Notes: a model not told the origin generated them from the sequence alone. A DNA stretch of 64,000 bases from Dermatemys mawii (GCA_007922305.1 ML677334.1:22155915-22219914), one strand, 5' to 3'. Shown: positions 45,011-57,790, counted from the first letter of the stretch. Made by a program: numbers and translations.

Positions 45011-46432
45011 AGGGTGGATAAAAATCAGTGATTTTAAAAAAAAAATATTAAAAAAATATATTTTAAATTTAAATCAGATTTTTTTTGATAAAAGGCTTTT
45101 TGAGGAAAAAGCCTATCTAAAGATAGATACATTATAGCTGAAAGATATCTCATTATGGAATAGGGATTATAAATTCTAATTCTATAGTATGAGACAGTAT
45201 ATTCATGTAATGTTTAAGAAAAGTTTTGTAAATGAATTCCAATAGTCCATAGATTAGGGACCCAATCTTATGGGATTCTACACGTTTCTGTATAGGTTAT
45301 TTATGTCTTGAATTCAGGAGACTGGATTAGAAGATCTCTAAGGTCCTTCCTGTTCTATGATTCTATATCTTAATGTTTTCCACAAACTAAAAATGGGTGT
45401 ACCAAAATGTTTTCATTTGGTTGTAAGTTTTCTTTTGTGTGCAAGTATAATATGTAATTTAACTTGTCAGCTCATATTTTGGGATTATTATCAAGGCATT
45501 GAATTTGAAAATGGAAATTCCCATTTCTAAGCTGTGTTCAGAGTTAAATGATTTTATAGTTTGAAAATGTTAGTACATAGTAAGCATTATAAACCATGAC
45601 CACAAAATGTCACTTTGTAGAAGAACATTTTGTGCATAATAATTTATAATGTGATGCATGATTTTGAAATAAAAAATTGAAAAGTGTTTTTCTTAATTTA
45701 CCATTTCATATGTCTCACTTTGAGTAAGTTTTGATACTGTTGAGAGGAGCAGAGAGAGGTTTTGAGAGAAATTTTTCCAGAAATACTTTAAAATAGTTGA
45801 AATGTGATTTTTTTTTTGTAATCAACTGGTGGTTGTATTATGGGCAGAACTCATTTCTGCCACTTCTATGCTGGAGGAAAAAACATCAGAAACTGTCTGC
45901 ATTGTTCAAATATAAAGGAATAGTGGTATTTGCTAAATATATATAGATAGAGATATAGATATAGAGATATATATTTTCCAGTGATCCAGAAATCAGGGTT
46001 TCTTTCTGAAAATAACAGTTGAGTAAAAGTAGCTATTTATCAGAGATTTTTTGTGCCCTAAACACTGGCCTCTTAATATTCCTTATCTTGGAAATGGACA
46101 CTTTTGCACCATTACACTGAGGAATGTGGAAGAGTGCACATATTGTGTATTGTGCCTCTGCAGTTCAGCACTATGGGAATGATGTTCTCCACCTGTGTTG
46201 AGTACACTGCAAAACCAACTTGAAAATGTAGTGTGCACTTGTAGAGAAGACAAGCCTCCTTTCAGAGTCCAGTAGTCTTTGTGAAATTGTTTTTGCCTGT
46301 CTCCTTTTATCCCAAAGGATTGATAAATGAGATGCTTACATCTTTCTTTGATTCCTTCAAAGGCTCTAATACTCCATATATGTTGAAGCTAATAAAGCAG
46401 TTGTGGTATTTAGTTCACAGCCCAAACTGCCA
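45011..46432. mobile_element. hAT-like 'ggataaaaatc' family, second copy; right limit uncertain
   Basis: Starts cagggtggataaaaatc; the first ~150 bases match the reverse complement of the right end at 41183. The matching right terminus was not found, so only 45011-45160 is firm. Sequence up to about 46430 may be older interior (possible antisense transposase relic near 46130-46430, unverified). A CR1/SINE tail sits inside at 45303-45366 and an AT/ATAG microsatellite at 45936-45975. Confidence 0.45.
45303..45366 (+). mobile_element. CR1/SINE 3' tail
   Basis: Contains gactggattagaagatctct, aaggtccttcctgttctatg and attctat, a decayed CR1-type terminus in sense orientation. Confidence 0.6.
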
Positions 46433-46440
46433 TTTTCTCC

Positions 46441-46510
46441 TAGGGTGACTAGACAGCAAATGTAAAAAATCGGGACTGTCCCTATAAAATTGGGACATCT
46501 GGTCACCCTA
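46441..46510. mobile_element. Minimal 70-bp hAT-type element
   Basis: Ends tagggtgactaga and ctggtcacccta are inverted repeats. An 8-bp target duplication TTTTCTCC / TTTTCTCT flanks it (46433-46440, 46511-46518). The interior is only aatcgggactgtccctataa plus a few bases, so it is almost all terminal sequence. Confidence 0.8.
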
Positions 46511-46518
46511 TTTTCTCT

Positions 46519-49500
46519 CCACTTCTCACCATGTCCCCAAAATGGTCTCCATCTACATCAGAAGACTTTTTGCAGGGCTCCTGTGAGGAACCTTTCCATT
46601 TGAAACAACCTGTGTATGCACAGAGGTACTTACTATTTCACAAGAGCTCCATCACTTTGGCTAATGAGGTTCTTTGCTAGTATGGTGAAGATGCTGTTTA
46701 TATTATGAAATTGCTCATTAAAATTTTGTGTTTAACATCTCCTTGAATAAACTAGGCTTTGAAGAGGTATGGGGTTTAGTTCAAAATAAGGTTGCAAAAG
46801 TTGGAACAGGAAGTGTTTTGTTTTTTTTTCAAAGCAGGAAAAAAAATCTCACTTGCTAAAAAGAGTATTAAACCATATTTGTTCAATTGAAACAAAAAAT
46901 AATCTTCCAAGCAGTAATCAAGCTGGGAAAATTTCATCTTGAAAGATGAGATTTAGGAAGTTAAGAGTAAATGAAAATGGGTGATTATAATAGAGACGGT
47001 TTTGCATCTTTAAATGTAGTGTTCACTGCCACTCCTGCCATAGTAATAGCTAATATGAAAATAAAAGAGAATGCTTCCAGACAAATAGTAATTAGAGGCA
47101 TCTAATATGTGTGAGAGGGAAGGGGCAGTATTTTTTATTTTTGTTCTTAAACCAAACAACTAAATATAAAATAAATTTCTGAGATTCCCTGGGTGAAAGA
47201 ACTTAGAACAAATGTTAAGGAATGAAATGGGGTAATTCTTGAATAATATTAAGATTGTTATCAAGACTCGTTCCCAGACTAGTATTTGATGTTTAGGAAT
47301 TACTGCCTCCCTTTAGTAATGTGATAGTGTTTGTATATAAATTAAGGAAATATCCGTGTTTGTAATTTATATGGAAAAAATGCCTAGATGGCTGAAAAAG
47401 TGTCTGTAATCAGCTGTGTCTGTGCAGGGTGGGTAGCAGAAATAAATCTTTTTTACATAGAAATATGAAGTCTTAAATGGTACCTTTATTAATAGCATAC
47501 AAGGAAGATCATAAATAAATTCTGATGCTTTGATGTAGTCAGGAATAATAGATAATCTCAGATATACGAAGTGTTAGAAAGTTGAGTTCATCTCTAGTAG
47601 GAGGGAGATGGGAGAGGGAATGTAAACAAGAGACCAAAACTTTCTTTAAGAAAAAGATGACGTAAAACAACATAATGTGTGTAAATCATTTACCACTTCC
47701 TTCTCAGGGACAGATTTTAACAAGTCAAGTCAGAGTATCACATTGTTTCAAACTGAACGAAGACTTTAGCCACTTACCTATGAAGGGCAACACTCTGCTT
47801 TTCTTCTTAATGTCGTAGATACTGGCACATATCACAGAATTGAAGAAACATTTCCGTAGACTTCAACTATGATCTTGTAGTGATAGGATTCTTTCATCTC
47901 CTTTGTGTGCATTTTTCCAGATCTCAATGGATGCTTCGTGCTATGGCTAACTTGGAGGTACTGTTTTCAAACAAGAAGATGGGAAGGGCACAACAGGAGT
48001 AGACAATAACTTTACACTACCTGATTTTGAAAATGTAAGGTCTATGGCAAGTCAGTTTTTTGTTCCTTACCTGGATTGAATTTGTGAAGTTAATAAATAA
48101 AAGATTACTCTGAAGCAGATTTAAGGAACTTGTTCTTCAAGACTTTGTTAATGTGAAAAAAAAGTGTTTTCTGTTCAGCTTTTTTTTTTTAATTAATTGT
48201 TTGAAATGAGTAGGAGAATTATTTAAACAGGCAGCATCAGTAACAGCAGACATTTCCTGTGTCCAAAAACACTTCTGTCGCATTCTTTACTGCTGATACC
48301 AATGCACACGCAATTATGAGATGGGACAGGGCATATTCTACCAATTAACATCAGGAAAAATCAGTCTAACTTCCAAAAACTGCTACCTCTTTAGTAAACT
48401 GATGAAGGAGGAGAAGGAGAAGAAGAAATAATACAGCTGCTGCATAGAAATAGAAATGAAGTTCTAAAGAGGGGCATGTCCAAAATGATAGCAGCTTAGA
48501 TGAACATCCTATAGATATCAGCACTTCCTTGTAATTCATTAATATTAAGTGCAATTAACATAATTCATATTCTGTTAAATGAGAAGACATGAATGACTGA
48601 TATTGAGAGTGACTGATTTTTGGAGGGTAAAAAACCTATATTGTGTCTAATCAGCATTTTTTTAAGGAACAGTTAATTTAAGTGAAAATATACCTATAGT
48701 AATTCTGCCAAGGAGTCATGTGCTTTTTATACCATTGCAATACATGCCAGTCATATTATTGGATAGGTGACCATAATAAATGAAAATGTGTGTTTGGGGG
48801 AAGAAAGAGTGTGTGAATTTGAAGTACAGCATACCAAAACCTGCACCCAAAATCCAGTGTTGTGGTTACCTGACCATGACTGAAGTACACAGCTTTGATT
48901 TCTAAGCCATTCAGAATACAGCAGGTCAGCAGTTGTACCAGGAGCTACTGTCCCCTTAATGTACAAATTAGATAAAATATTTTGAATCTACATCAGTCGT
49001 TTGGTTTTATATAAATAGCTATTGCAATTAAAAATTGTTGCAGGATTAGTGTCTCTTGCTTTGGAAGCAAACGTCTCCTTTGTCTTAATACTTGATTTTG
49101 ACTTCTTCAGCTGCCTCTCAGCATTATTTTATCAGCAAGAAACTGTGACTGTTTTTATTAACATGATCTCTTATGTAAGTGGAAGTCTTGTAATTTAAAG
49201 TTGTCTTTTTTCTCTCTGTGGGACAGCTTTAATATATGTACTAAATGTTACCAAGTCATCACATCCTGTGAGATGGACTTATTTGAATCTATGATTCTTG
49301 TTACCATGGTCATCTGTATTGCAAGACTATACTTTTCAATACTGTTTGTTTTGTTTTTCCAATGGAACAGTAGTGGTTGTTCTGGAGCTCTGGCCTGAGC
49401 CCTCCATGTTGCTGTAGAGAGATGTGGGAATAGCAGGATTTTGACCCTTAGAGAGAATATTTGCCTATGAAAGAAGAGAACAACTAGTGTTGTGAATAAT

Positions 49501-50384
49501 AAAAAGCCAAGTGAAATTGAATCATTTTATATTCTCTGGAGCACAGATTTCCCTAATGAATTTAAAGTGGGAAGAATTTCCTGAAGGATTTTATATATTG
49601 GTGATGAGATCCTTGGGTAACTGGTGATGAGAGAACTTGATAACTTAATGCGTATAGCACATTACTATGTAAACCTTCTGGTCTGCTCAAGCCTACTGAA
49701 AGGGAATAGTGGTAATTTTAAGAAGTTCATTCTAATAAGAATACTGTCATCTAAGATCAAGCTTATTTAATGCTAATTTAAGTCTTCCTTTTCATCTCTT
49801 TTTTTCTAATGGAGTAAAATGATACATAGCTTTTTTGGTACAGTATACCATCGTTAACAATATATTATTGATTATATAAATACGTAGAGATGGATTCCAA
49901 TGTTATCTGTACACTTTTACATATATTATAGGATTATGTCCTACAACATATTTATTTGTTACATTGTTGTGTAAATAAATGTGTTTGAACTGTTCCTAAC
50001 TGAAGGTTAGGTCAGTCATGAACAGCAAAATGAAGAGTAAGAAGTTGTATTTGTTCATAAAGGAACATCTAGATAAATATAATTAATATTTGTTTCTTGA
50101 TAAAATGATTCTGCAATAGGTTTTCATTTAGTTGTGCCACTACAATTTTGAGTGACAATTTCTATGGTAACCCTAAACAGTAAGATAATCTGCCATGCAG
50201 ACATTTAATGTGAGTTTAAAAAAGTGTAAAAGAATAAACGTTGTGGAAAGATGTTTCTTGGTAAGGAAATTCAGGACGCCTACTTTACCATAGGTTTCTG
50301 TATAATCTCTAGCATTTCTAGTGTGCCTTTCCTGCAAAAGGCTTACAAAGACTTTTTCCTGTATTATGGCTGCCATTTTCAGAG
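46519..50384. other. Large single-copy-looking stretch
   Basis: Nearly 3.9 kb with no repeat I can name. AT-rich, with GAA/GGA-rich sequence at 48404-48432. A 38-base exon-like segment at 47922-47959 was considered and rejected. If the region contains host regulatory sequence, conservation would be needed to show it. Confidence 0.45.
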
Positions 50385-50466
50385 GAGCCTAAAGGAGTCA
50401 GGCATTCACTGAAATTCAGTGAGAGCGTGGCACCTAACTCCCTCCATTTTGAAAATCCCAGCCTAT
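50385..50466. repeat. Hairpin-type amniote repeat
   Basis: Contains aggcattcactgaaattcag and gcacctaactccctccattt followed by tgaaaatccc. This 'cacctaactcccattgatttcaatgg' style hairpin is dispersed in reptile genomes by recollection. Confidence 0.55.
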
Positions 50467-50839
50467 ACACAGAACAGGTGCAGCATGAGCAGCAGCCAGG
50501 CAATCTGTCAGTGGGCGTCAGTTATGTTCTCAGCGCTGGAGGGAGCAGGTGAGAAGGCACATTTGTCTAGTTTCTAGTCCCATAATTTCTGCTTAGATCT
50601 CTGACAGGTCCCATTTGTTATGGTGTACTACAAACTTGACTGAGAGAGTCATCTCAGGCACTCAGTTTCTAAAGTGTGAAGTCCGTTATAAGCACCTATA
50701 TCGGGGATTTGAAACTCGTGAAGAGGGCTGAATTTAAATTGGTCTGTAGTACAGGCTATAAAATATAGGATTTCATAACCCTCTTAATCCATAGTAGAGA
50801 TTCCATTGATAGAAGCTGATGGGATGGAGAATAATATGG

Positions 50840-51545
50840 AAAATATAATACCCTTATGTAATTAAGTCGAGTGCTTCACTTGGAATGCTATGTACAATAT
50901 TGGTGTCACTGTTTGGAAAAGTATATTCCAGTGTTGCAGGGGATTCAGACATGGGTGATAAGGAAGATGAGAGACGAGGAAAACTCTCATACTAAGAGAG
51001 ACTGAAAAGACTGGGATAGTTTACATTAAAAGGGAGATGAGTGAAAGGGAACACAAAAATGCATAAAATAATAGTTTAGAAAAGTAGATCAGGAAGTTCT
51101 GTTCTCCCTTTCTCACAACACAAGAACAAGGGGCATTCAATGAAGTCAAAAGGTGACAAATTTAAAACTGATAAAGGGCAATACATTTTCACACAGCTGA
51201 TGTTAGTTTGTGGAACTCATTGCCACAGGATGTCTTTGAGGCCAATAATTTACCCATAGAACTGTCCAATTCCTTTCTGACAAGAATATTAAACATTGTA
51301 ATAGTTGTTGCTAACAAAAATTTTTGGTTGGGATCTTAAACCTTAAGTGTCGTGTCTTAAACCAATTTGTAATTATAAGAGATTTTGAGGAGACCTCTGT
51401 GTTGGGAGGAGGAGGGAGATTATTCCACTTTTGCTTACTGAGAGGATCTTGTGCCTTCCTCAGATCTATTTGGTACTAGCCATTACTAGAAACAGGATAC
51501 TGGCGTAGTTAGAACTTAAATCCAGAATGTCAGTTCCTATGTACT
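50840..51545 (+). mobile_element. CR1 LINE 3' portion, sense, very diverged
   Basis: Recognisable order: gtgttgcaggggattcagac, actaagagagactgaaaaga, tctcacaacacaagaacaag, tgtggaactcattgccacag, and a 3' end with aacaggatactgg near 51492. Many gaps. Confidence 0.7.
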
Positions 51546-51604
51546 GATGATGTTAGTAGGGAGGCTTATACAGAGATCAATGGTGGAATATGGCCTTTAT
51601 GTAA

Positions 51605-52040
51605 TAACTAAGGCTAAGATTTTGTCTGTGACTTTTATTAAAAATAACCCAGACAGGTCACTGACAAAAAAGAAAAATTCACGAAAGTCGTGACCTGCCT
51701 CTGACTTTTACTAAAAATATCCGGGACAAAATGGGGACTGTGGATCCCCAAACCGCCTGAAGGGGGCAGATGTGCAGGGGCTGGGAACTGTGGCCCCCCA
51801 TCATCCACACCTCTGGGAGCCCCTGTCACCTCCAAGAGCAGGGGAGTTCTCCTGTGATTTGTGGAGGCTGGGAGCTCAAGGGTTCCCCCACCGCCATGGA
51901 GCTTGAGAGTTCCCCTGGCAGCCGGGAGTTATGGGGGCTGCCCAAGACAGTGGGGGTACCCCGCAGCTCACTGTGGGTGGTGAGGGACCCTGCAGCTCCC
52001 CACCATTGAAGTCACAGAAGTCACTGGAAGTCACTGACCC
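51605..52040. mobile_element. DNA-transposon-like GC-rich insert
   Basis: Begins taaggctaagattttgtctg and contains two imperfect gtgacttttattaaaaata / ctgacttttactaaaaatat repeats and paired gtcactg motifs at the right end (agtcactggaagtcactga). I associate this with a turtle DNA element. Termini are not resolved. Confidence 0.45.
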
Positions 52041-52045
52041 TGTAT

Positions 52046-53162
52046 CCTCGGACCAATCCTATAAGTGATCTGGAGAAAGGGGTAAATAGTGAGGTGGCAA
52101 AGTTTGCAGATACTAAACTTCTCAAGATAGTTAAGACCAAAACAGACTGCAGAACTTCAAAAAGATCTCACAAAACTGAGTGATTGGGCAACAAAATGGC
52201 AAATGAAATTTAATGTGGATAAATGTAAAGTAATGCACACTGGAAAAAATAACCCCAACTATGCATACAATATGATGGGGGCTAATTTAACTACAACTAA
52301 TCAGGAAAAAGATCTTGGAGTCATCATGGATAGTTCTCTGCAGACATCCACGCAGTGTGCAGCGGCAGTCAAAAAAGCAATCAGGATGTTAGGAATCATT
52401 AAAAAGGGGATAGATAATAAGACAGAGAATATCTTATATAATCCATGGTGCACCCACATCTTGAATACTGCATACCGATGTGGTCTCCTCATCTCAAAGA
52501 TATCCTGGCATTAGAAAAGGTTCAGAGAAGGGCAACTAAAATGATTAGGGGTTTGGAACAGGTCCCATATGAGGAGAGATTAAAGAGGCTAGGACTTTTC
52601 AGCTTGGAAAAGAGAAGATTAAAGAGGGGATATGATAGAGGTATATAAAATTATGAGTGATGTGGAGAAAGTGAATAAGCAGAAGTTATTTACTTGTTCC
52701 CATAATATAAGAGCTATATAATATATATAAATATATATTATAAGAATATATATAAATATATATATATATATTATATATATATTCTTATAATATATAATAT
52801 ATTATAAGAATATATATATAATATATATATTCTTATAATATAAGAATAGGGGCCACCAAATGAAATTAATGGTCAGCACGTTTAAAACAGATAAAAGGAA
52901 GCTCTTCTTCACACAGCGCACAGTCAACCTGTGGAACTCCTTGCCTGAGGAGGTTGTGAAAGCTAGGAATATAACAGGATTTAAAAGAGAACTGGATAAA
53001 TTCATGGAGGTTAAGTCCATTATGGCTGTTAGCTGAGATGGGTAAGGAATGGTGTCCCTGGCTTCTGTTTGTGAGAGGGTGATGATGGATGGCAGGAGAG
53101 ATCACTTGATCATTACCTGCTAGGTTCACTCATTCTGGGGCACTTGGCATTGGCCACTGTCA
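52046..53162 (+). mobile_element. CR1 LINE RT C-terminus and 3' UTR, sense
   Basis: Begins in the 'PIL.FINDLEKG' region. Plus-strand frames give 'MKFNVDKCKVMHTGKNNPNY' (52203), 'MDSSLQTSTQCAAAVKKAI', and '[20 protein letters not shown]' (52454 on). Frames are shifted relative to each other. 3' UTR is truncated near 53162, where another CR1 begins. The AT-rich palindromes at 52736-52840 are expanded inside it. Confidence 0.85.
52736..52840. repeat. Two consecutive AT-rich palindromes
   Basis: Palindrome 1 spans 52736-52792 and palindrome 2 spans 52800-52840. Each starts tattataagaatatat and ends attcttataata with a nearly pure TA middle. They sit where CR1 should have a short taagaactagg-type stretch, so they arose by expansion inside the copy. 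Confidence 0.9.
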
Positions 53163-53164
53163 GT

Positions 53165-55832
53165 GTTCAGCATGCCAGAAGTGTTGAATCATTATCAGGT
53201 ACTCAGTGAATCACCTGCTGAGGAACCTGTCTCTGGGGGAATGGAACAGACATCTACTGGGAGCATATCTGATGGGCACTATGTTGGTACTAAGTGAATA
53301 GCAAGAGAGGTTCTTCAGTGGTCTGATGTAGGCAAGCAGTAGTCATCAGTGGCTCCATATTGAGAAGAACAGACAGAGAATTCAGCAAGGGACATATGGA
53401 CATCAGAACACTGTGCCCTCTCCCTAGAGCGAAGACATGAGATGTAACATCTGCATTGATGATGATATGCATGGGAACCAATGACACAGCATGGCATAGA
53501 ACTACACAGATTATTGAATACTTCAGGGATCTTGGAAAGGAGCTGAAGAAGAGTAAAGGCCAAGTAATCTTTCTGGAGATCCTGACAATTCTACAAGCCT
53601 GAGAAGTCATAAGATACTGGAGATGAACTGTTGTGTGAAGCTGAAGGTTTTGTGGAACACTGGCCACATTTCATTAAAAGAGAAGAAGAGCCTGCATTTC
53701 TCAGATGGTGGTGGGGTGACTGGAGGAGTCGGAAGAGAGTTAAACTAACAACTCGAGGGTAGAGTGCTAACATAACAAATGCAATAGAAACGTAAACTCT
53801 GTGCTGTGAAAAAACTGAACCAAGGTGACAGAATATGAAGAGAAGAAATTTTTTGACTTGTCATATATTAACGCTGGGTAATAAGCAAAAGGAATATAAA
53901 ATTCTCGTTTATAAGAATGTTTGTTACAATTGGCATTATTGAAACATGGTTGGATGATTCACATGATTAGAATGTTAATCACTAGTTGCACAACCTGTTT
54001 AGATAGGGTTGTGCGGCAATCCATGATGAAGACATCATTACCTGTTTTAGAGTTACTTATAATTCTGAACTATAGAATCTTAAATGCATATGGATTAATT
54101 GCTAGCTAGCAAAGCACAGGAAGGATACTGGTGAAGGTCTGTTACAAACTGCTATTAAACTGGAGAACAGGGAGAGTTACTCCTTAAATTCACCTGTCTG
54201 TAATGTGTGGAAATAAAAATTGTTTTTATATAGGACTAGTTTTTGGTGGAAAAAGTATGCTAGAGGTCTCATGCAGCCAGCAGCAAAACAACAGTAGCAT
54301 TTCTAAATGATAAACAGTTGTCTAGCAGAAAAGGTATTGCCCCCATCATGAAATGATTCTATTTTGGACCTCATTGTGACAGATAAAGGTGGATTAATCA
54401 CTGGAAGTTGGTGATTGTCTGACTAGTGATCATGACCTGATTACATTCAATATGAGCAAAAGGGACAGTCCCACACAGTAATAATTTAGTTAGTTTAGTT
54501 TAGTTAAGTGGACACCAACTTAAAAGGGCTAATTTCCTAAACATGAGGAAAATTGAAGCAAAACTTGTTGGGAATTTAAACAGAAAAATATTAATGAAAA
54601 TTGGGAATTATTTTTTTTTTTTAAAAAAAGTTTATTAGGTAGCCAAAAAGCCAAGATTCCACAATCCAGAAAGAGAACAACTTTGGGTAAAAGTTCCTGG
54701 TTCCATAGAGAAGTGGAGACAGCAATTAGAAATATATATAAAATGGGGAAGGGAAGTAGATAGCAATCAACATAAATTACAAGTTCTGAAGTGTGGAAAA
54801 TTAATAAGGGAAGCTAAAGACATTGGGGAAAACCTATGGCTGGGAAGGCTAGGGACAAAAAGAAGATTTTTAAGTATATTAGGAACAAAATAATTCTGAT
54901 GGCATGGACCCATTATTAGAAGGAGATGGTAACATTATTAATAATGATACAAAAAATGATGACGTGTTCAAGAAATATTTTTGTTCTTTGTTTGGAAAGA
55001 AGCAGGCTGTTGAAGTACTGTTTAGTCCATTAGTAACTATTGAGGAATTACTAGCTCTAAACATTTCTCAGTCAACAGGTCCTGATAATTTCTGCCTAAG
55101 AGTGCTAAAATAATTGGCTGATGATGTTTCTGGCCCGCTGACTTAAATTTTTAATAAGTCTTAGTTTGCTAAGGTAGTTCCAGAAGAACGGAAGGGTGCT
55201 AATGTTGTGCTGATATTTGAAGAAGGACAAATGGGATGATCTGGGCAATTCTAGGCTGGTTAGCCTGACATCAGTCCTGGGGGAAATTATTAAAAAACTT
55301 ATATCTATTCAGTTAATACAGAATTAAAGCATGGGAATATAATTAATGCCAGTTGACATGGTTTTATTGAAATAGATCTCGTGAAGCAAACCTGATCTAA
55401 TCTTCTTTTTATGAGATTAAAAGTTCAGTTCAGGAAGGTAACTACATAGCTGTGTTATATGTAGACTTTTGTAAAGCATTTGACTTAGTACTGCATGGTA
55501 TTCTTATTAAGATTTTTTTAATACTATCCAGTATCAATATAGCGCACATTAGATGGACTAAATAAGAACTGGCTGACTGATCAATCTCACTGGGGAATCC
55601 TCATTGATAGGAATGTTTCTGGTGGGGCTCTGGAGGGATTGATTCTATGTGTGAGGCTCTTCAGATCATTGATAAAAATATTGGAAGTAAATAGAAAAAT
55701 CACTGTGGATAACACTTGCAGATGACACAAAGATTGGCAGAGTGGCAAATAATTATGAAGATTGGGAAGTCATACAGAGTAATCTGGGTCACTTGGTAAA
55801 CTAGACTATTCAAACAATATGCACTTTAATAC
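53165..55832 (+). mobile_element. CR1 LINE, sense, from ORF1 esterase to RT
   Basis: Order of relics: ORF1 esterase (53440-53600), endonuclease start with attgaaacatggttggatga (53937), a gtgatcatgacctgattaca block (54426), endonuclease-RT linker, RT fingers (tcaacaggtcctgataattt, 55072), palm with 'DFCKAFDLVLHGILIK' readable after frame correction near 55466, and catalytic-box sequence ttgcagatgacacaaag at 55718. The 3' end is missing. Numerous stops. Confidence 0.75.
53440..53600 (+). pseudogene. CR1 ORF1 esterase (SGNH-type) fragment
   Basis: Plus strand reads 'MGTNDTA' followed by 'IIEYFRDLGKELKKSKGQV' and 'IF'. CR1 ORF1 proteins carry an SGNH/GDSL-type esterase domain whose block III is GTND, here intact. 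The catalytic serine block would lie upstream and is not recognisable; downstream frames are broken. Relic only; the domain assignment follows from the GTND context and position before the endonuclease. Confidence 0.65.
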
Positions 55833-55834
55833 AG

Positions 55835-56340
55835 GGGTTCTTAGGATATATGCTCCATGAATTTACCAAGATCTGTTTTTTTAACCCACTTATACTTCTG
55901 GCCATCAAAGCATCCCATGACAAGGTTCCACAGGTTAATTGTGTGCTGTGTGAAGTACTTCCTCTTGAGTATACTAAACCTGCCACATATTAATTTAAGC
56001 GGGTGACTCCTGGGTTTTTGTATTGTGGTAAAAGATGAATAACTTTTTTTTTCTACACTTTATAGACATATATCATATTCTCCCCGAGTCTTGTCTTTTC
56101 TAAGATGAACAGCTCCTTTTTGTCTCTCCTCATTTTAAAGCCATTCTGTACCCTTGATCATCTTTGTTTCTCTTCTCTGAACCCTTTCCAAGTTCTTCTG
56201 TATGCTTTTTGTAGTGGGACAATCAGAACTGGGCACTGTATTCAAGGTGTTGGCTCACCATGGATTTATCTAACAACATTATGGTAGTTCAGTCTTATTT
56301 TCCATCCGTTTTCTAATATTTCTTAATATCATCAAGTCAA
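55835..56340 (-). mobile_element. CR1 LINE C-terminal/3' UTR part, antisense
   Basis: Contains aaggttccacaggttaattg, ccacatattaatttaagcgg and gaaccctttccaagttcttc, matching the antisense of CR1 RT thumb and 3' UTR. It abuts the sense CR1 ending at 55832. Confidence 0.75.
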
Positions 56341-56424
56341 GATAGAATGCCTTTCTAGAAGAGAGCTGTGTTAATCAAGCCCATTGGGCTTAATATGAGG
56401 TAACGGGGTAAAATTGACATCTGG

Positions 56425-56490
56425 TATGCAAGAGGTCAGCCTAGAGATGTAGCAGTCCCATCTTGCCTTAAAATCTATGAATCTCTGAAA
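56425..56490 (+). mobile_element. CR1/SINE 3' tail
   Basis: tgcaagaggtcagcctagag, then cttaaaatctatgaatct, a typical reptile SINE/CR1 terminus in sense orientation. Confidence 0.65.
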
Positions 56491-56499
56491 ATACAGGGA

Positions 56500-56995
56500 G
56501 AAAAGGGGAGACAGGGAATTGGAAAATGTGATTTGTGATGACTAGCTCAAAAGCATTTGTAAGATTTATGAAGGCCATGTAGAGAGGTTTTCTTGTCCTT
56601 GACACTTTTCTTTGGATTGCTGTAGTGCAAAGACCATATCAATAGTTGATCTGCCGGCTCAGAAGCCGCACTGACTCCCTGGATAAAACACATTTGGCAG
56701 GAACTTGCAGTCTTTTGAGAGTGCCCCATGCAAATGCCTTGTCAGCAACTTTAAGAAGAGAGATTCTTCTGTACTCGTTACAGTCACTTCAGTCGTCTTT
56801 GTTTTTATACAGTGTTACAATGGTGGCATCTGTCATTCCTTGTGGCACTCCTCCTTTCCTGCAGCAGGGAAGCATGACCTTGTGTGAATGTTTAAGTACA
56901 ACCTGTCCTTCTGGCTTCAGTACTTAAGCTGGAATTCCATCTTTTCCTGTGGCCTTTCCTGCTGCTAAGAGAGAGTCACCTTTTCAAGTTCATTT
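56500..56995 (-). pseudogene. Non-CR1 LINE reverse transcriptase remnant
   Basis: Minus strand, in order from 56975 leftward: 'AGKATGKDGIPA', a 'GVPQGMTDATIVTLYKNKGD' stretch, 'CNEYRRISLLKVADKAFAW' and 'LYMAFINLTNAFE'. This is RT fingers into the first palm motif (AFINLTNAFE, where LINEs usually have 'FIDLTKAFD'), so the first catalytic aspartate region reads N instead of D. The consensus style differs from CR1 and from the RTE-like RT at 24940. Clade unassigned. Several stops. Confidence 0.65.
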
Positions 56996-57044
56996 ATAGA
57001 TGGTTCTGTATTAAGTTCTTGGATAGTCTTTCTGACAGTCAGCT

Positions 57045-57790
57045 ACCAATGGCTGAGTGTCACCTTTTTACCCAGGAACTCCAGTGAGAGGGAGTCTTGC
57101 CTGTGGTAGCAGAGTGTTAGCTCCTTGACACCACCAACTTGTCAGCCACTCAAGCACTCTCCTCTGGGCTCAGCCGATGCTACCTTTTCCTTACAGGTTA
57201 ACAAGAGATGCACCTGAGACCCCTTGAAGCATTCCCCTATGATATCCAGACCCTGACATTCTCAGAAATCCCAGAATCTCTGCTCCCAGAGGAGAAGCGT
57301 ACCCCAGTTTATTTGTTTTACTTTGAATCGTCACTCCTGTATAACACGCAGAACTTGTGAGCACTTTTATTAAAGCAAAAGAAAGTTTATTTAAGATAGG
57401 TTTCACTAGAGACAAGAGAGGGTGATATAAACATTACAATATGAAACAAAACCATAAAACATGTACTAGGACCTACACTTATTAGTATTACCTTTCCAAC
57501 CTAATAAAGTAGGTTTTCCCCCAGAGTTCAGTTCCCTGCTCAGCAAGATATGTCCTCAGTGAATGGATGGAGAGTGTCTTTCCTTACCCTGTGAATCAGT
57601 TTTTTGTCTTTATTTCTGGATGGGGCGCTCCGCTATCTGTTATGTTCCTTTTTACCTGCAAGTGGCGTTGATGTTTGTACTTTATCTTTAATGCTTCTCC
57701 GTTGACCTTTCTGTGTTGTTGCAACAGTGGACAATTGAGCAATACGTTGCACAATTGGCTAGCCAGGGAGGGGTGACAATTGCATTTTCA
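57045..57790 (-). mobile_element. Putative LTR, antisense
   Basis: Non-coding block with ctgcccagga-type G/C-rich left part and a reverse AATAAA (aaagtttatttaagatagg at 57382). Style resembles the LTR-like blocks at 36237 and 37438 but the sequence is different. No coding sequence or termini. Confidence 0.4.

Noticed and set aside
47922..47959. Possible 38-base exon with a pyrimidine-rich acceptor and a gta donor
   Set aside because: One open frame of 12 codons is not evidence; no neighbouring exon or similarity supports it.
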